From the NCBI GenBank assembly GCA_963817035.1, contig CAWFMM010000004.1, positions 1,302,001 to 1,366,000 of the forward strand: DNA of 64,000 nucleotides. The letters run 5' to 3'. The notes beneath the pieces are model-generated. The model was not told where the DNA came from. It did no database searches and was given only the letters and a program-made list of their open reading frames with translations. Source of the DNA: AC-49 sp963817035. GTDB lineage: Bacteria > Actinomycetota > Thermoleophilia > Solirubrobacterales > Solirubrobacteraceae. A program made the position numbers and the translations under genes. Every line of letters starts with the position of its first letter. Positions within the stretch are counted from its first letter, which is position 1. Below are positions 14,495 to 23,155 of the stretch, piece by piece.

Positions 14495-16399
14495 ATGCAG
14501 GTCACCCTCCCCGATGGCACCGAGCTCGACCTCCCCGACGGCGCGACCGGCGCCGACGCGGCCGCTGCGATCGGTCCCGGCCTCGCGCGCGCCGCGCTCG
14601 CCGTCAAGCAGGACGGCGAGGTCCGCGATCTCGCCCGTCCGCTGATCGACGGCTCGCCGCTTGAGATCATCACCGAGCGCAGCCCCGAGGCGCTCGACGT
14701 CATCCGCCACGACGCCGCGCACGTGCTCGCGACGGCCGTGCTCAGCCTCTACCCGGGGGTCAAGATCTCGATCGGCCCGGCGATCGACAACGGCTTCTAC
14801 TACGACTTCGAGTTCCCCGACGGCGTATCGATCTCCGACGGGGACTTCGCCGCGATCGAGGACGAGATGTCCAGGCACGTCAAGGCCGACGAGCCGTTCG
14901 TGCGCGATGACGTCCCGGTCGCCGAGGCGCTGGCCCGCTTCCGTGCCGAGGGCCAGCACTACAAGGTCGAGCTGATCGAGGACCTGGTCAAGAACGAGGG
15001 TGTGGAGACGGTCGGGCTCTACACCAACGGGCCGTTCACCGACCTCTGCCGCGGCCCCCATGCTCCGAGCACCAAGCGGATCAAGGTCTTCAAGCTGCAG
15101 TCGGTCGCCGGCGCCTACTGGCGCGGCGACTCAGACCGCACGATGCTCACGCGGATCTACGGCACCGCGTTCCTGGACAAGAAGGACCTCGAGGAGCACC
15201 TCGAGCGCATCGAGGAGGCCCAGAAGCGCGACCACCGCAAGCTCGGCCCGCAGCTCGGGCTGTTCACGTTCTCCGAGGTCTCGCCGGGGATGGCGTTCTG
15301 GCTGCCCAAGGGCACCGTCCTGTTCAACGAGCTGATCGCGCTCAACCGGCGCATGCAGCAGGAGCGCGGCTACGTCGAGGTCAAGACGCCGCTGATCTAC
15401 GAGTCACACCTGTGGGAGACCTCGGGCCACTTCCCCAAGTACCGCGAGCACATCTTTCTCAGCGACTACGAGGACCGCGAGTTCGGGATCAAGCCGATGA
15501 ACTGCCCGGGCCATGCGCATCTGTTCTCGCTGCAGCGCTGGTCCTACCGCGACCTGCCGTTTCGCTGTGCCGAGCCGGGGCTGCTGCACCGTCGCGAGCC
15601 GTCGGGGTCGCTGCACGGCCTGCTGCGCGTGCGCCACTTCATCCAGGACGACGGCCACATCTTCTGCCGCGAGGACCAGGTCCAGCAGGAGGTCACCGAT
15701 GCGCTGACCTTCGCCTTCGACGTCTTCAGGCTGTTCGACCTCGATGCCCACGTTGAGCTGTCGACGCGGCCTGACGATCGCATCGGCGACGACAGCTTCT
15801 GGGACACGACCGAAGGCATGCTCGCCGAGGCGCTCAACGCGGCGGGGCTTGAGTACACGGTGAACGAAGGCGACGGGGCGTTCTACGCGCCGAAGATCGA
15901 CCTCCATGTGACCGACTCGCTCGGCCGCAGCTGGCAGCTCGGGACGATCCAGCTCGACTACAACATGCCCGAGCGCTTCGGCCTCGTATACACGGGCGCC
16001 GACAACGCCGAGCACATGCCGGTGATGATCCACCGCGCGATGTTCGGCTCGTTCGAGCGCTTCATCGGGATCCTGATCGAGCACACCGCGGGGGAGCTGC
16101 CGGTGTGGCTGGCGCCGGTCCAGGCGATCGCGTTGACGATCGCCGATCGCCACGCCGACGCGGCGCGGGCGTTCGTCGAGGAGCTGCGCGCCGCGGGGGT
16201 GCGCGTCGAGCTCGACGAGCGCACCGAATCGATCGGTCGCAAGATCCGCGAGGCCGAGACCCAGAAGATCCCGTACATGCTGATCGTCGGCGATCGCGAG
16301 GCTGAGTCGGGCTCGGTATCGCTGCGCCGGCACCGCGAGGGCGACATCGGCAGCGCGACGGTGGCGGAGGTCGTGGCGCGCCTCGCCGAGGAGCATTGA
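14495..16399 (+). CDS. thrS: Threonine--tRNA ligase
   Basis: 634 residues from the ATG at 14495. The TGS domain is at 1-60 ('VTLPDGTELDLPDGATGADAA'), then the editing domain with 'HDAAHVLA', then the class II core: motif 1 region 'RRMQQERGYVEVKTPLI', 'GIKPMNCPGHA', motif 2 'HRREPSGSLHGLLRVR', 'FIQDDGHIFC', and motif 3 'HRAMFGSFERFIGILIEH'. The anticodon-binding domain ends the protein. Length is normal. It precedes infC-rpmI-rplT, a common arrangement. No T-box is seen; the -10 at 14480-14485 indicates a leaderless message. Confidence 0.97.
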   Translation: MQVTLPDGTELDLPDGATGADAAAAIGPGLARAALAVKQDGEVRDLARPLIDGSPLEIITERSPEALDVIRHDAAHVLATAVLSLYPGVKISIGPAIDNGFYYDFEFPDGVSISDGDFAAIEDEMSRHVKADEPFVRDDVPVAEALARFRAEGQHYKVELIEDLVKNEGVETVGLYTNGPFTDLCRGPHAPSTKRIKVFKLQSVAGAYWRGDSDRTMLTRIYGTAFLDKKDLEEHLERIEEAQKRDHRKLGPQLGLFTFSEVSPGMAFWLPKGTVLFNELIALNRRMQQERGYVEVKTPLIYESHLWETSGHFPKYREHIFLSDYEDREFGIKPMNCPGHAHLFSLQRWSYRDLPFRCAEPGLLHRREPSGSLHGLLRVRHFIQDDGHIFCREDQVQQEVTDALTFAFDVFRLFDLDAHVELSTRPDDRIGDDSFWDTTEGMLAEALNAAGLEYTVNEGDGAFYAPKIDLHVTDSLGRSWQLGTIQLDYNMPERFGLVYTGADNAEHMPVMIHRAMFGSFERFIGILIEHTAGELPVWLAPVQAIALTIADRHADAARAFVEELRAAGVRVELDERTESIGRKIREAETQKIPYMLIVGDREAESGSVSLRRHREGDIGSATVAEVVARLAEEH

Positions 16400-16499
16400 C
16401 CCTGCGCTGGTTGCGGTCGCGCAATGCGGCTATAGTTCTATGCGTTGACCTTCCTTCAGATCACGCCGCGTATTTCTTGACGCGCCGCCCCAACAGCTA

Positions 16500-17336
16500 G
16501 TGCCGGTCCCTCGCAGGTTTGACCGGCGTCCGCCGGAGCGGGACACGACCCGGATCAACGAGCGCATTCGTGTGCCCGAGGTCCGGCTCATCGACGAACA
16601 GGGTCAGCAGGTTGGCGTCACGCCGACCAACGAGGCGCTTCGCTACGCCCAGGAGCGCGATCTCGACCTCGTCGAGGTCGCTCCCGAGGCGCGCCCGCCC
16701 GTGTGCCGCGTGCTCGACTACTCGAAGTACAAGTACGAGCAGGCCCAGAAGCAGAAGGCCGCGCGCAAGCATCAGCAGCAGATCACGATCCGCGAGATCA
16801 AGTTCCGCCCGAAGATCGCCCAGCACGACTACGACACCAAGAAGGGTCACGTCGAGCGGTTCCTTCGCCACAAGGACAAGGTCAAGGTCACGATCATGTT
16901 CCGCGGCCGCGAGGTCGCCCATCCCGAGCGCGGCGTGATGATCCTCGACCGCCTCGCCGAAGAGCTCGCCGAGCTCGCGACGGTCGAGCAGCGCCCGCTG
17001 CAGGACGGTCGCAACATGACGATGCTTCTCGGTCCCTCGAAGGCCGTGCTGGCCGGAACGCTGGAGGCCGAACAGGCCGCAGCGATCGCTGCCGCCAAGG
17101 CGCGCGAGGAGCAGGCCGCCGCCGATGCCGAGGCCGAAGCCGAGTCCCGCGCGTCCGACGTGCCGCTCGACAGCGCGGCCGTCGCCGAGCCGGAGACAGC
17201 CGAGCCGGAAGCCGCTGAGCCCGAACCCGAATCGACTGACGTCGCCGCCGAGCCTGAGGCCGAAGCGGCCACGAACGGCGACACCCCGGCCGAGCCGGCC
17301 CCCGACGGCGACACCGCCGTCGCCGAAGCAACCTAG
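16500..17336 (+). CDS. infC: Translation initiation factor IF-3 with acidic C-terminal extension
   Basis: 278 residues from a GTG at 16500. The first 180 or so are standard IF3: 'NERIRVPEVRLIDEQGQQVGV', 'LDLVEVAPEARPPVCRVLDYSKYKYE', the linker helix 'QAQKQKAARKHQQQITIREIKFRP' and the C-domain 'FLRHKDKVKVTIMFRGRE'. Residues about 180-278 are an Ala/Glu/Pro-rich acidic tail, likely disordered, not found in short IF3 proteins. A -10-like TATAGT lies at 16431-16436 in the 100-base gap after thrS, giving a leader of about 55 bases. The start here is GTG, not the AUU known from enterobacteria. Confidence 0.96.
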   Translation: MPVPRRFDRRPPERDTTRINERIRVPEVRLIDEQGQQVGVTPTNEALRYAQERDLDLVEVAPEARPPVCRVLDYSKYKYEQAQKQKAARKHQQQITIREIKFRPKIAQHDYDTKKGHVERFLRHKDKVKVTIMFRGREVAHPERGVMILDRLAEELAELATVEQRPLQDGRNMTMLLGPSKAVLAGTLEAEQAAAIAAAKAREEQAAADAEAEAESRASDVPLDSAAVAEPETAEPEAAEPEPESTDVAAEPEAEAATNGDTPAEPAPDGDTAVAEAT

Positions 17337-17411
17337 AGCCGCCGGGTCATACGCGGTGGTTCGCAAGAGGAACCAACAACCCGCAGCGTCTGGCATACTG
17401 CGCTCCTCGCT

Positions 17412-17615
17412 ATGCCCAAGATGAAGACCCATTCGGGCGCCAAGAAGCGCTTCAAGATCACCGGGACCGGAAAGGTCACCGGTCGTAAGGCGTTCTCGAG
17501 TCACATCCTCGAGAAGAAGTCGCCGAAGTACAAGCGCGCCCTCTCGGTCCCGGCTGCCATCTCCGAGCACGACGCCAAGCGCGTCAAGAAGCTCCTGGGA
17601 GGCAAGACCGGATGA
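17412..17615 (+). CDS. rpmI: 50S ribosomal protein L35
   Basis: 67 residues with the normal Lys/Arg-rich L35 pattern: 'MPKMKTHSGAKKRFKITGTG', 'HILEKKSPKYKRALS', 'VKKLLGGKTG'. A -10-like CATACT (17394-17399) lies 12 bases before the ATG, so it may have its own promoter besides read-through from infC. It overlaps rplT by 4 bases. Confidence 0.97.
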   Translation: MPKMKTHSGAKKRFKITGTGKVTGRKAFSSHILEKKSPKYKRALSVPAAISEHDAKRVKKLLGGKTG

Positions 17616-17980
17616 CCAGGGTCAAGCGCTCCGTCAACGCCAAGAAGAAGCGTCGCTCGACACTCGAGCGGACCAAGGGCTTCAGGGGCCAGGCGAACTC
17701 GAACTACAAGCGGGCCAAGGAAGCGGCCATGAAGGCCGACTCCTATGCGTACCGCGATCGCCGTAACCGCAAGCGGGACTTCCGCCGTCTTTGGATCACG
17801 CGCATCAATGCTGCTGCGCGTTTGAACGGGCTGTCATACGGCCAGTTCATGCATGGGCTCAAGCTCGCCGAAGTCGAGCTGGACCGCAAGGTCCTCGCCG
17901 ACATCGCCGTGCGCGACGCCGAGACGTTCCGCCGATTTGCCGAGGTCGCCCGCGAGGCGATATCGGCCGCTGCTGCCTAA
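17612..17980 (+). CDS. rplT: 50S ribosomal protein L20
   Basis: 122 residues, full-length L20: 'TRVKRSVNAKKKRRSTLERT', 'YAYRDRRNRKRDFRRLWITR', 'NAAARLNGLSYGQFMHGLK', 'LDRKVLADIAVRD'. The start overlaps the rpmI stop (ATGA), so translation is coupled. L20 is an early assembly protein that in several bacteria represses its own operon; no L20-binding leader is identifiable here. Confidence 0.98.
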   Translation: MTRVKRSVNAKKKRRSTLERTKGFRGQANSNYKRAKEAAMKADSYAYRDRRNRKRDFRRLWITRINAAARLNGLSYGQFMHGLKLAEVELDRKVLADIAVRDAETFRRFAEVAREAISAAAA

Positions 17981-18013
17981 AACAGGCACCGACCGATATC
18001 GATACACCTTCGC

Positions 18014-18033
18014 GGGCGCCTCATCAGGCGCCC
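18014..18033 (+). terminator. Hairpin after rplT
   Basis: GGGCGCC (18014-18020) pairs exactly with GGCGCCC (18027-18033) around TCATCA, followed by GTTCTACTT. It ends the infC-rpmI-rplT unit, only 11 bases before the methyltransferase start. Confidence 0.6.
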
Positions 18034-18044
18034 GTTCTACTTCC

Positions 18045-18707
18045 ATGATCAGTTCCGCCCAGAACACCCAACTCAAGGACATCCGCCGGCTCGCGCGCCG
18101 GCGCGACAGCCGCTTCATCGCCGAGGGCGAGGACCTCGTCAACGCCGCCGCCGCCGCGGGCTGGGAGCCGCTGCTCAAGCTCGAGGCCGGTGTCGATGTC
18201 GAGCCGGCGCTGCTCGACGGCGTCTCGACGCTCGGCTCGGGCACCCGCGTCCTCGCGGTCTACGAGGAGCGCTTCGGCGCGCCGACCGGGCCGCTGTGCG
18301 TCGCGCTGTGGGGCGTCCGCGATCCCGGCAACGTCGGCGCCGTCCTGCGCAGCGCATTGGCGTTCGGCGCGGGAAGCGTTGTCCTCGGCCCTGGCACCGC
18401 CGACCCGTTCGGCACCAAGGCCGTCCGCGCGTCGATGGGCGCCGTGTTCTCGGTCCCCGTCGCCCGCGCGCAGACGATCGACGAGCTGCCGGGGGAGACC
18501 GTCGCACTCGTCGCCCGCGGCGGCGAACAGCTCCACGGACCGGCGACCGGAACCCTGGTCGTCGGCGCCGAGCGCGAGGGCCTGCCCGACGACGTGATCG
18601 CTGCCTGTGACCGGGTCGCGCACATCGCGATCGAGTCGGAGTCGCTGAACGCCGCGATGGCGGCGACGATCGGGCTCTACGAGTGGACTAGGGTCCCGGC
18701 GCAATGA
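18045..18707 (+). CDS. TrmH/SpoU (SPOUT) family RNA 2'-O-methyltransferase
   Basis: 220 residues from the ATG at 18045. The N-terminal substrate domain ('LKDIRRLARRRDSRFIAEGEDLV', about 10-35) matches the L30e-like domain of RlmB/TsnR-type enzymes. The SPOUT motifs are complete: 'VRDPGNVGAVLRSALAFG' (motif 1), 'LVVGAEREGLPDD' (motif 2) and 'IESESLNAAMAATIGLYEW' (motif 3). It methylates a ribose in rRNA or tRNA using S-adenosylmethionine. Location between rplT and pheS is common in this position for 23S rRNA enzymes. The target nucleotide cannot be told. Its stop overlaps the pheS start. Confidence 0.92.
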   Translation: MISSAQNTQLKDIRRLARRRDSRFIAEGEDLVNAAAAAGWEPLLKLEAGVDVEPALLDGVSTLGSGTRVLAVYEERFGAPTGPLCVALWGVRDPGNVGAVLRSALAFGAGSVVLGPGTADPFGTKAVRASMGAVFSVPVARAQTIDELPGETVALVARGGEQLHGPATGTLVVGAEREGLPDDVIAACDRVAHIAIESESLNAAMAATIGLYEWTRVPAQ

Positions 18708-19777
18708 GTACGGTCGATCGCATCGCAGCGCTGCGCGCGGAGGCCGAGCAGGTGATCGCCGCGGCGACGACGGCGCAGGCGCTCGAGGAGCAGCGCGTGC
18801 ACTGGCTCGGGCGCAAGGCCGAGTTGCCGAACCTGCTGCGGGGCGTCGCCGATCTGCCGCCCGACGAGCGAGGCGCGGTCGGGCGTGCCGCCAACCAGGC
18901 GCGTCAGGCGCTCGAGGCGCTGATCGACGAGCGCACGGCCCAGCTCGAAGCCGCCGAGCTCGACGCGCGGCTGGTGACCGATCGCGTCGACGTCACGCTG
19001 CCCGGCTCGCCGCCCCGTGGGGTCGGGCGTTTGCATCTGCTCTCCGCGACCCGGCGCGAGATTGAGGACGTCTTCATCGGCCTGGGCTTCGAGATCGTCG
19101 AGGGCAGCGAGGTCGAGGCGTTCACCTACAATTTCACCAAGCTCAACACGCCCGACACGCACCCCTCGACGGCGAAGTCCGACACGTTCTATGTCGAAGG
19201 CCGCGACGACCAGGTCGTCCTGCGCACCCACACCTCGCCGATGCAGCCACGGGTCATGGAGACCCAGCCGCCGCCGGTCGCGGTGATCATTCCCGGCCGC
19301 GTCTACCGCCGCGACTCCGACGCGACCCACACGCCGCAGTTCCACCAGGTCGAAGGGCTGCTCGTCGACGAGGACATCACGCTCGCCGACCTCCACGGAA
19401 CGCTGCTCGCGTTCGCGCGGGCGATGTTCGGCGACGACCGCGGCATCCGCATGCGCCCGCATTTCTTCCCGTTCACCGAGCCGAGCGTCGAGGTCGACGT
19501 GAGCTGCTTTCAGTGCACCGACGGCGTGGTGATTGGCTCCCACCCAGCCGTCCGCTGCAACCTGTGCAAGGGATCGACGTGGCTGGAGATCCTCGGCGCG
19601 GGGATGGTCGACCCGAACGTCTTCGGCTTCGTGCGCGACAACGGATACGACCCCGAGAAGGTGCAGGGCTTCGCCTTCGGCGTCGGCATCGAGCGCGTCG
19701 CGATGCTCAAGCACGGCGTCCCCGACCTGCGGCTGTTCTACGAGAACGACCTGCGATTCCTGGAGCAGTTCGGATGA
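18704..19777 (+). CDS. pheS: Phenylalanine--tRNA ligase alpha subunit
   Basis: 357 residues. The N-terminal coiled coil (about 1-90) is followed by the class II core: 'GVGRLHLLSATRREIEDVFIGLGFE', 'TFYVEGRDDQVVLRTHTSPMQPR', 'GRVYRRDSDATHTPQFHQVEGL', 'RPHFFPFTEPSVEVDV' and 'GFAFGVGIERVAMLKHGVPDLR'. A Cys-X2-type set ('CFQCTDG', 'CNLCKGS') is visible before the last motif, as in many bacterial PheS proteins. It forms an alpha2-beta2 enzyme with PheT. Start and stop both overlap neighbours by 4 bases (ATGA). Confidence 0.98.
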   Translation: MSTVDRIAALRAEAEQVIAAATTAQALEEQRVHWLGRKAELPNLLRGVADLPPDERGAVGRAANQARQALEALIDERTAQLEAAELDARLVTDRVDVTLPGSPPRGVGRLHLLSATRREIEDVFIGLGFEIVEGSEVEAFTYNFTKLNTPDTHPSTAKSDTFYVEGRDDQVVLRTHTSPMQPRVMETQPPPVAVIIPGRVYRRDSDATHTPQFHQVEGLLVDEDITLADLHGTLLAFARAMFGDDRGIRMRPHFFPFTEPSVEVDVSCFQCTDGVVIGSHPAVRCNLCKGSTWLEILGAGMVDPNVFGFVRDNGYDPEKVQGFAFGVGIERVAMLKHGVPDLRLFYENDLRFLEQFG

Positions 19778-22182
19778 AGGTCCCCCTGAGCTGGCTGCGC
19801 GAGTACGCGCCGACCGATCTCGACGCCGCGACGCTCGCCGAGCGGCTGGCGATGACCGGGACCGAGGTCGAACGGGTGACCGCGCATGGCGTCTCGGCGC
19901 TCGAGCACTTCGTCGTCGGCATCGTCGTCAGCGCCGAGCAGCACCCCGATGCCGATCGCCTCAAGGTCTGCATGGTGGATATCGGCGACGGTGAGCCCAA
20001 ACAGATCGTCTGCGGCGCACCGAACGTCGCCGCCGGCCAGACCGTCGGCGTCGCGCGGCCCGGCTCGGTGATGCCGGACGGGACGAAGCTCAAGGCGACG
20101 AAGCTGCGCGGCGTCGTCTCCGACGGGATGATCCTGGCCGAGGACGAGGTCGGGATCGGCACCGATCACGCGGGCACGATGGTGCTCGACGACGGGCTCG
20201 AGCCCGGCTCTCCGCTCGCCGACGCGATCCCGATCTCCGATGTCGTGCTCGAGCTCGAGATCACGCCGAACCGGCCCGACTGCCTCGGCGTCTACGGCGT
20301 CGCTCGCGAGGTCCACGCCGCGACGAGAACGCCGCTGTCGGCGCCGCCGTGGGCCAACGATCCGCATCCGGCCGGCGACAGCATCGACGGCGTCTCGATC
20401 GAAGTCCGCTGCCCGGATCTGTGCCCGCGGTTCACCGCGCGGGTGTTCGAGAATGTGACGATCGGTCCGTCGCCGCGCTGGCTCAAGGGCCGCCTGATGG
20501 CGGCAGGGCAGCGCCCGATCTCCAACGTCGTCGACATCACGAACTATGTGATGCTGCTGACGGGCCAGCCGCTGCACGCGTTCGACCTCGATCGCGTCGC
20601 CGGCGGAACGCTGGTCGTCCGGCGCGCCAACGAGGCCGAGGACGTCGAGACGCTCGACGGCCAGACGCGGACGCTGACCGCGAACGACATCGTCATCGAC
20701 GACGCCGACGGGCCGACGTCGATCGCCGGCGTCATGGGCGGCGCGCGCTCGGAGGTCTCCGACGCGACGACCCGCGTCCTGATGGAGGTCGCGACGTGGG
20801 ACGGGCCGACCATCAACCGCACCTCGACGCGGCTGGCACTGCGCAGCGAGGCCAGCGGGCGCTTCGAGAAGGGGCTCGCGCCCGAGCAGTGCCTCGACGC
20901 CCAGGCGCTGGCCAGCGCGCTGATGATCGAGTTCTGCGGCGCGACGCCGATCGGCGGGACGATCGACATCGCGATCACGTCCCCGCCCACCCCTCCGGCC
21001 GCGGTCATCCGCCTGCGCGAGCGCCGCGTCGCGTCGCTGCTCGGCGCGCCGATCGCCTCCGAGCACCAGCGTGCGTTCCTCAACGCCCTGGGCTTCGACA
21101 CCGACCCGCGCGACGACGGGCTTGATGTGACCGTGCCGTACTGGCGGCGCAACGACGTCACGCGCGAGGCCGACCTGATCGAGGAGGTCGCGCGTCTCGG
21201 CGGCGTCGACCAGTTGCCGCTGACCCTGCCACCGCGCCGGCGCGTCAACGCCGCCGGGCTGACCCACGCCCAGCGCGTGCGCCGTCGCGCCGAGGACGTT
21301 CTTGTCGGCTGCGGCCTGTTCGAGATCGCCGGCTGGTCGTTCACCGAGCCGGCGGTACTCGACCGGCTGCGGCTTCCCGCCGACTCTCCGCTGCGCGACG
21401 TCGTCGCGCTCGAGAACCCGATGAGCGCGACGCAGTCGATCATGCGCCCGACGATTCTCGGGTCGCTGCTCGACGCCGCCGCGTACAACCTGGCCCGCGA
21501 TCAGCGCGAGCTGGCGCTGTTCGAGTCGGGCGGCGTCTACCGCAACGCGACGAGCCCCGTCGATGACGGCGGACCGGTGCTCGCCGACGAGCACCACGCG
21601 CTCGCCGGCCTGCTCACCGGGCGCTCGGAAATCGACTTCTTCGCCGTCAAGGGCGTTGTCGGGGCGGTGCTCGACGCGCTGCGCGTCGACTGGAGCGTGA
21701 CTGCTGACACGTGGCCGTTCCTGCATCCGGGGGCGAGCGCCGCGGTCATGGCCGGCGACGTGCGCCTCGGCTTCGTCGGCATGGTCCACCCGCTCGTCGC
21801 GCGCGAGTGGGACATCGAGCAGCCGGTCGGCGCGTTCGCGATCGACATCGGCAAGATCGCCACCGCGGCAGCGGAGGTCGCCACATTCCGGGCACTGCCC
21901 GCGTTCCCGGCGGTCAAGCGCGACCTGTCACTGTCGCTGGGCTCCGAGACGCCGGCCGCCGACCTCGTCGCGGCGATTCGCAGCGCCGGCGGCAAGCTGC
22001 TCGAGTCGGTTGAGATCTTCGACGTCTACGTCGGTGAGCAGGCGGGGGAGGGGCGCTCCTCGATCGCCCTGCACCTGCAGTTCCGCGCCGCCGACCGCAC
22101 GCTGAGCGATGACGAGATCGACGCGCAGGTCGAGAAGGTCCTGGCGCGGGTCGCCGAGCTGGGAGCGCAGCGCCGTGCCTGA
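19774..22182 (+). CDS. pheT: Phenylalanine--tRNA ligase beta subunit
   Basis: 802 residues from the ATG at 19774 ('MKVPLSWLREY'); the open frame extends upstream inside pheS but this start is coupled to the pheS stop. Domains in order: B1, tRNA-binding OB fold ('HPDADRLKVCMVDIGDG', 'VCGAPNVAAGQ'), B3/B4 editing domain ('ITPNRPDCLGVYGVARE', 'ISNVVDITNYVML'), B5 ('GRFEKGLAPEQC' region), the catalytic-like core and the C-terminal ferredoxin-like anticodon-binding domain ('FPAVKRDLSLSL', 'VEIFDVYVGEQ'). Length is typical. Followed directly by argC with an 8-base overlap. Confidence 0.98.
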   Translation: MKVPLSWLREYAPTDLDAATLAERLAMTGTEVERVTAHGVSALEHFVVGIVVSAEQHPDADRLKVCMVDIGDGEPKQIVCGAPNVAAGQTVGVARPGSVMPDGTKLKATKLRGVVSDGMILAEDEVGIGTDHAGTMVLDDGLEPGSPLADAIPISDVVLELEITPNRPDCLGVYGVAREVHAATRTPLSAPPWANDPHPAGDSIDGVSIEVRCPDLCPRFTARVFENVTIGPSPRWLKGRLMAAGQRPISNVVDITNYVMLLTGQPLHAFDLDRVAGGTLVVRRANEAEDVETLDGQTRTLTANDIVIDDADGPTSIAGVMGGARSEVSDATTRVLMEVATWDGPTINRTSTRLALRSEASGRFEKGLAPEQCLDAQALASALMIEFCGATPIGGTIDIAITSPPTPPAAVIRLRERRVASLLGAPIASEHQRAFLNALGFDTDPRDDGLDVTVPYWRRNDVTREADLIEEVARLGGVDQLPLTLPPRRRVNAAGLTHAQRVRRRAEDVLVGCGLFEIAGWSFTEPAVLDRLRLPADSPLRDVVALENPMSATQSIMRPTILGSLLDAAAYNLARDQRELALFESGGVYRNATSPVDDGGPVLADEHHALAGLLTGRSEIDFFAVKGVVGAVLDALRVDWSVTADTWPFLHPGASAAVMAGDVRLGFVGMVHPLVAREWDIEQPVGAFAIDIGKIATAAAEVATFRALPAFPAVKRDLSLSLGSETPAADLVAAIRSAGGKLLESVEIFDVYVGEQAGEGRSSIALHLQFRAADRTLSDDEIDAQVEKVLARVAELGAQRRA

Positions 22183-23155
22183 CGTCGCCGTCGTCGGAGC
22201 AAGCGGCTACACCGGCGCGCTGGCCGCCGCGCTGATCCAGCGCCACCCGTCCTTTCACCTCGTCTCGGTGACCAGTCGCAGCGACGCGGGCCTGCGCCTC
22301 GACGAGCTCTATCCCCACCACCGCGTGCCGCTCGTGCTCGAGGCGCTCGACGAGTCGACGATCGAGGCTGATGCGGCGATCGTCGCGCTGCCCCACGGTG
22401 CGTCGGCGCCGGTCGTCGCCGCGCTGCACGAGCGCGGGATGAAGGTCGTCGACCTCAGCGCCGACTTCCGCCTGCGCGACCTCGCGGTCTACGAGCGCTA
22501 CTACGTGCCTCATCCGGCGCCGCAGCTGATCCCCGAGGCGGTCTACGGGCTGCCCGAGCGCTACCGCGACGCGATCGCTCAGGCGACGCTCGTCGCCAGC
22601 CCCGGCTGCTTTCCGACCGCCGCGATCCTCGCGCTCGCGCCGCTCGGGCCCTACATCAAGGACGTCATCATCGACGCCAAGACGGGAATCTCCGGCGCCG
22701 GGCGCGCGCCGACGGCCAAGACGCATTTCGTCTCGGCCGACGAGAACGTCACGCCGTACGGCGTCGGCACCCACCGCCACGTGCCCGAGATCGACCAAGA
22801 GCTCGCGGCGGCCGGCGCGCAGGACCTCGCCGTGACCTTCGTTCCGCACCTCGTGCCCGTCGACCAGGGCGAGCTGCTCACCTGTTACGTGACGCTGACC
22901 GAGCCGCTCAGCGTGCTGCCGCTGATCCGCGAGGCCTACGAGCAGGAGCCGTTCATCGAGCTCGTCGATCGCCCGCCGGGCATGCGCGACGTGCGCGACA
23001 CGAACTTCTGCCGGATCCACGTCCACCAAGAGGGCGCGACCGCCCACGCGATCGTCTTCGCCGCGATCGACAACCTGTGGAAGGGGTCGTCGTCGCAGGC
23101 GCTGCAGAGTCTGAACCTGATGTTCGGCTACGACGAGACCGAGGGGATTCGCTGA
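22175..23155 (+). CDS. argC: N-acetyl-gamma-glutamyl-phosphate reductase
   Basis: 326 residues from a GTG at 22175, inside the pheT end. The NADP site is 'VAVVGASGYTGALAAALI'; the catalytic cysteine lies in 'LVASPGCFPTAAILAL', and 'GISGAGRAPTAKTHF' and 'GTHRHVPEI' are conserved ArgC segments. It reduces N-acetylglutamyl phosphate to the semialdehyde, third step of arginine synthesis. Its stop overlaps the argJ start (TGATG). Direct coupling of argC to pheT is unusual. Confidence 0.97.
   Translation: MPDVAVVGASGYTGALAAALIQRHPSFHLVSVTSRSDAGLRLDELYPHHRVPLVLEALDESTIEADAAIVALPHGASAPVVAALHERGMKVVDLSADFRLRDLAVYERYYVPHPAPQLIPEAVYGLPERYRDAIAQATLVASPGCFPTAAILALAPLGPYIKDVIIDAKTGISGAGRAPTAKTHFVSADENVTPYGVGTHRHVPEIDQELAAAGAQDLAVTFVPHLVPVDQGELLTCYVTLTEPLSVLPLIREAYEQEPFIELVDRPPGMRDVRDTNFCRIHVHQEGATAHAIVFAAIDNLWKGSSSQALQSLNLMFGYDETEGIR

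Noticed and set aside
14450..15061. Upstream extension of the class V aminotransferase frame
   Set aside because: It runs antisense to thrS and lacks protein character; the family start 'MDPAVLRSQFP' at 14449 has its own -10 box.
16400..16499. T-box or L20-type riboregulator before infC
   Set aside because: No conserved T-box sequence or convincing fold could be found in the 100-base gap; only a -10-like TATAGT.
19738..21789. 683-codon minus-strand frame opposite pheT
   Set aside because: Arg/Asp-rich nonsense typical of antisense frames in GC-rich genes; pheT is fully conserved on the plus strand.
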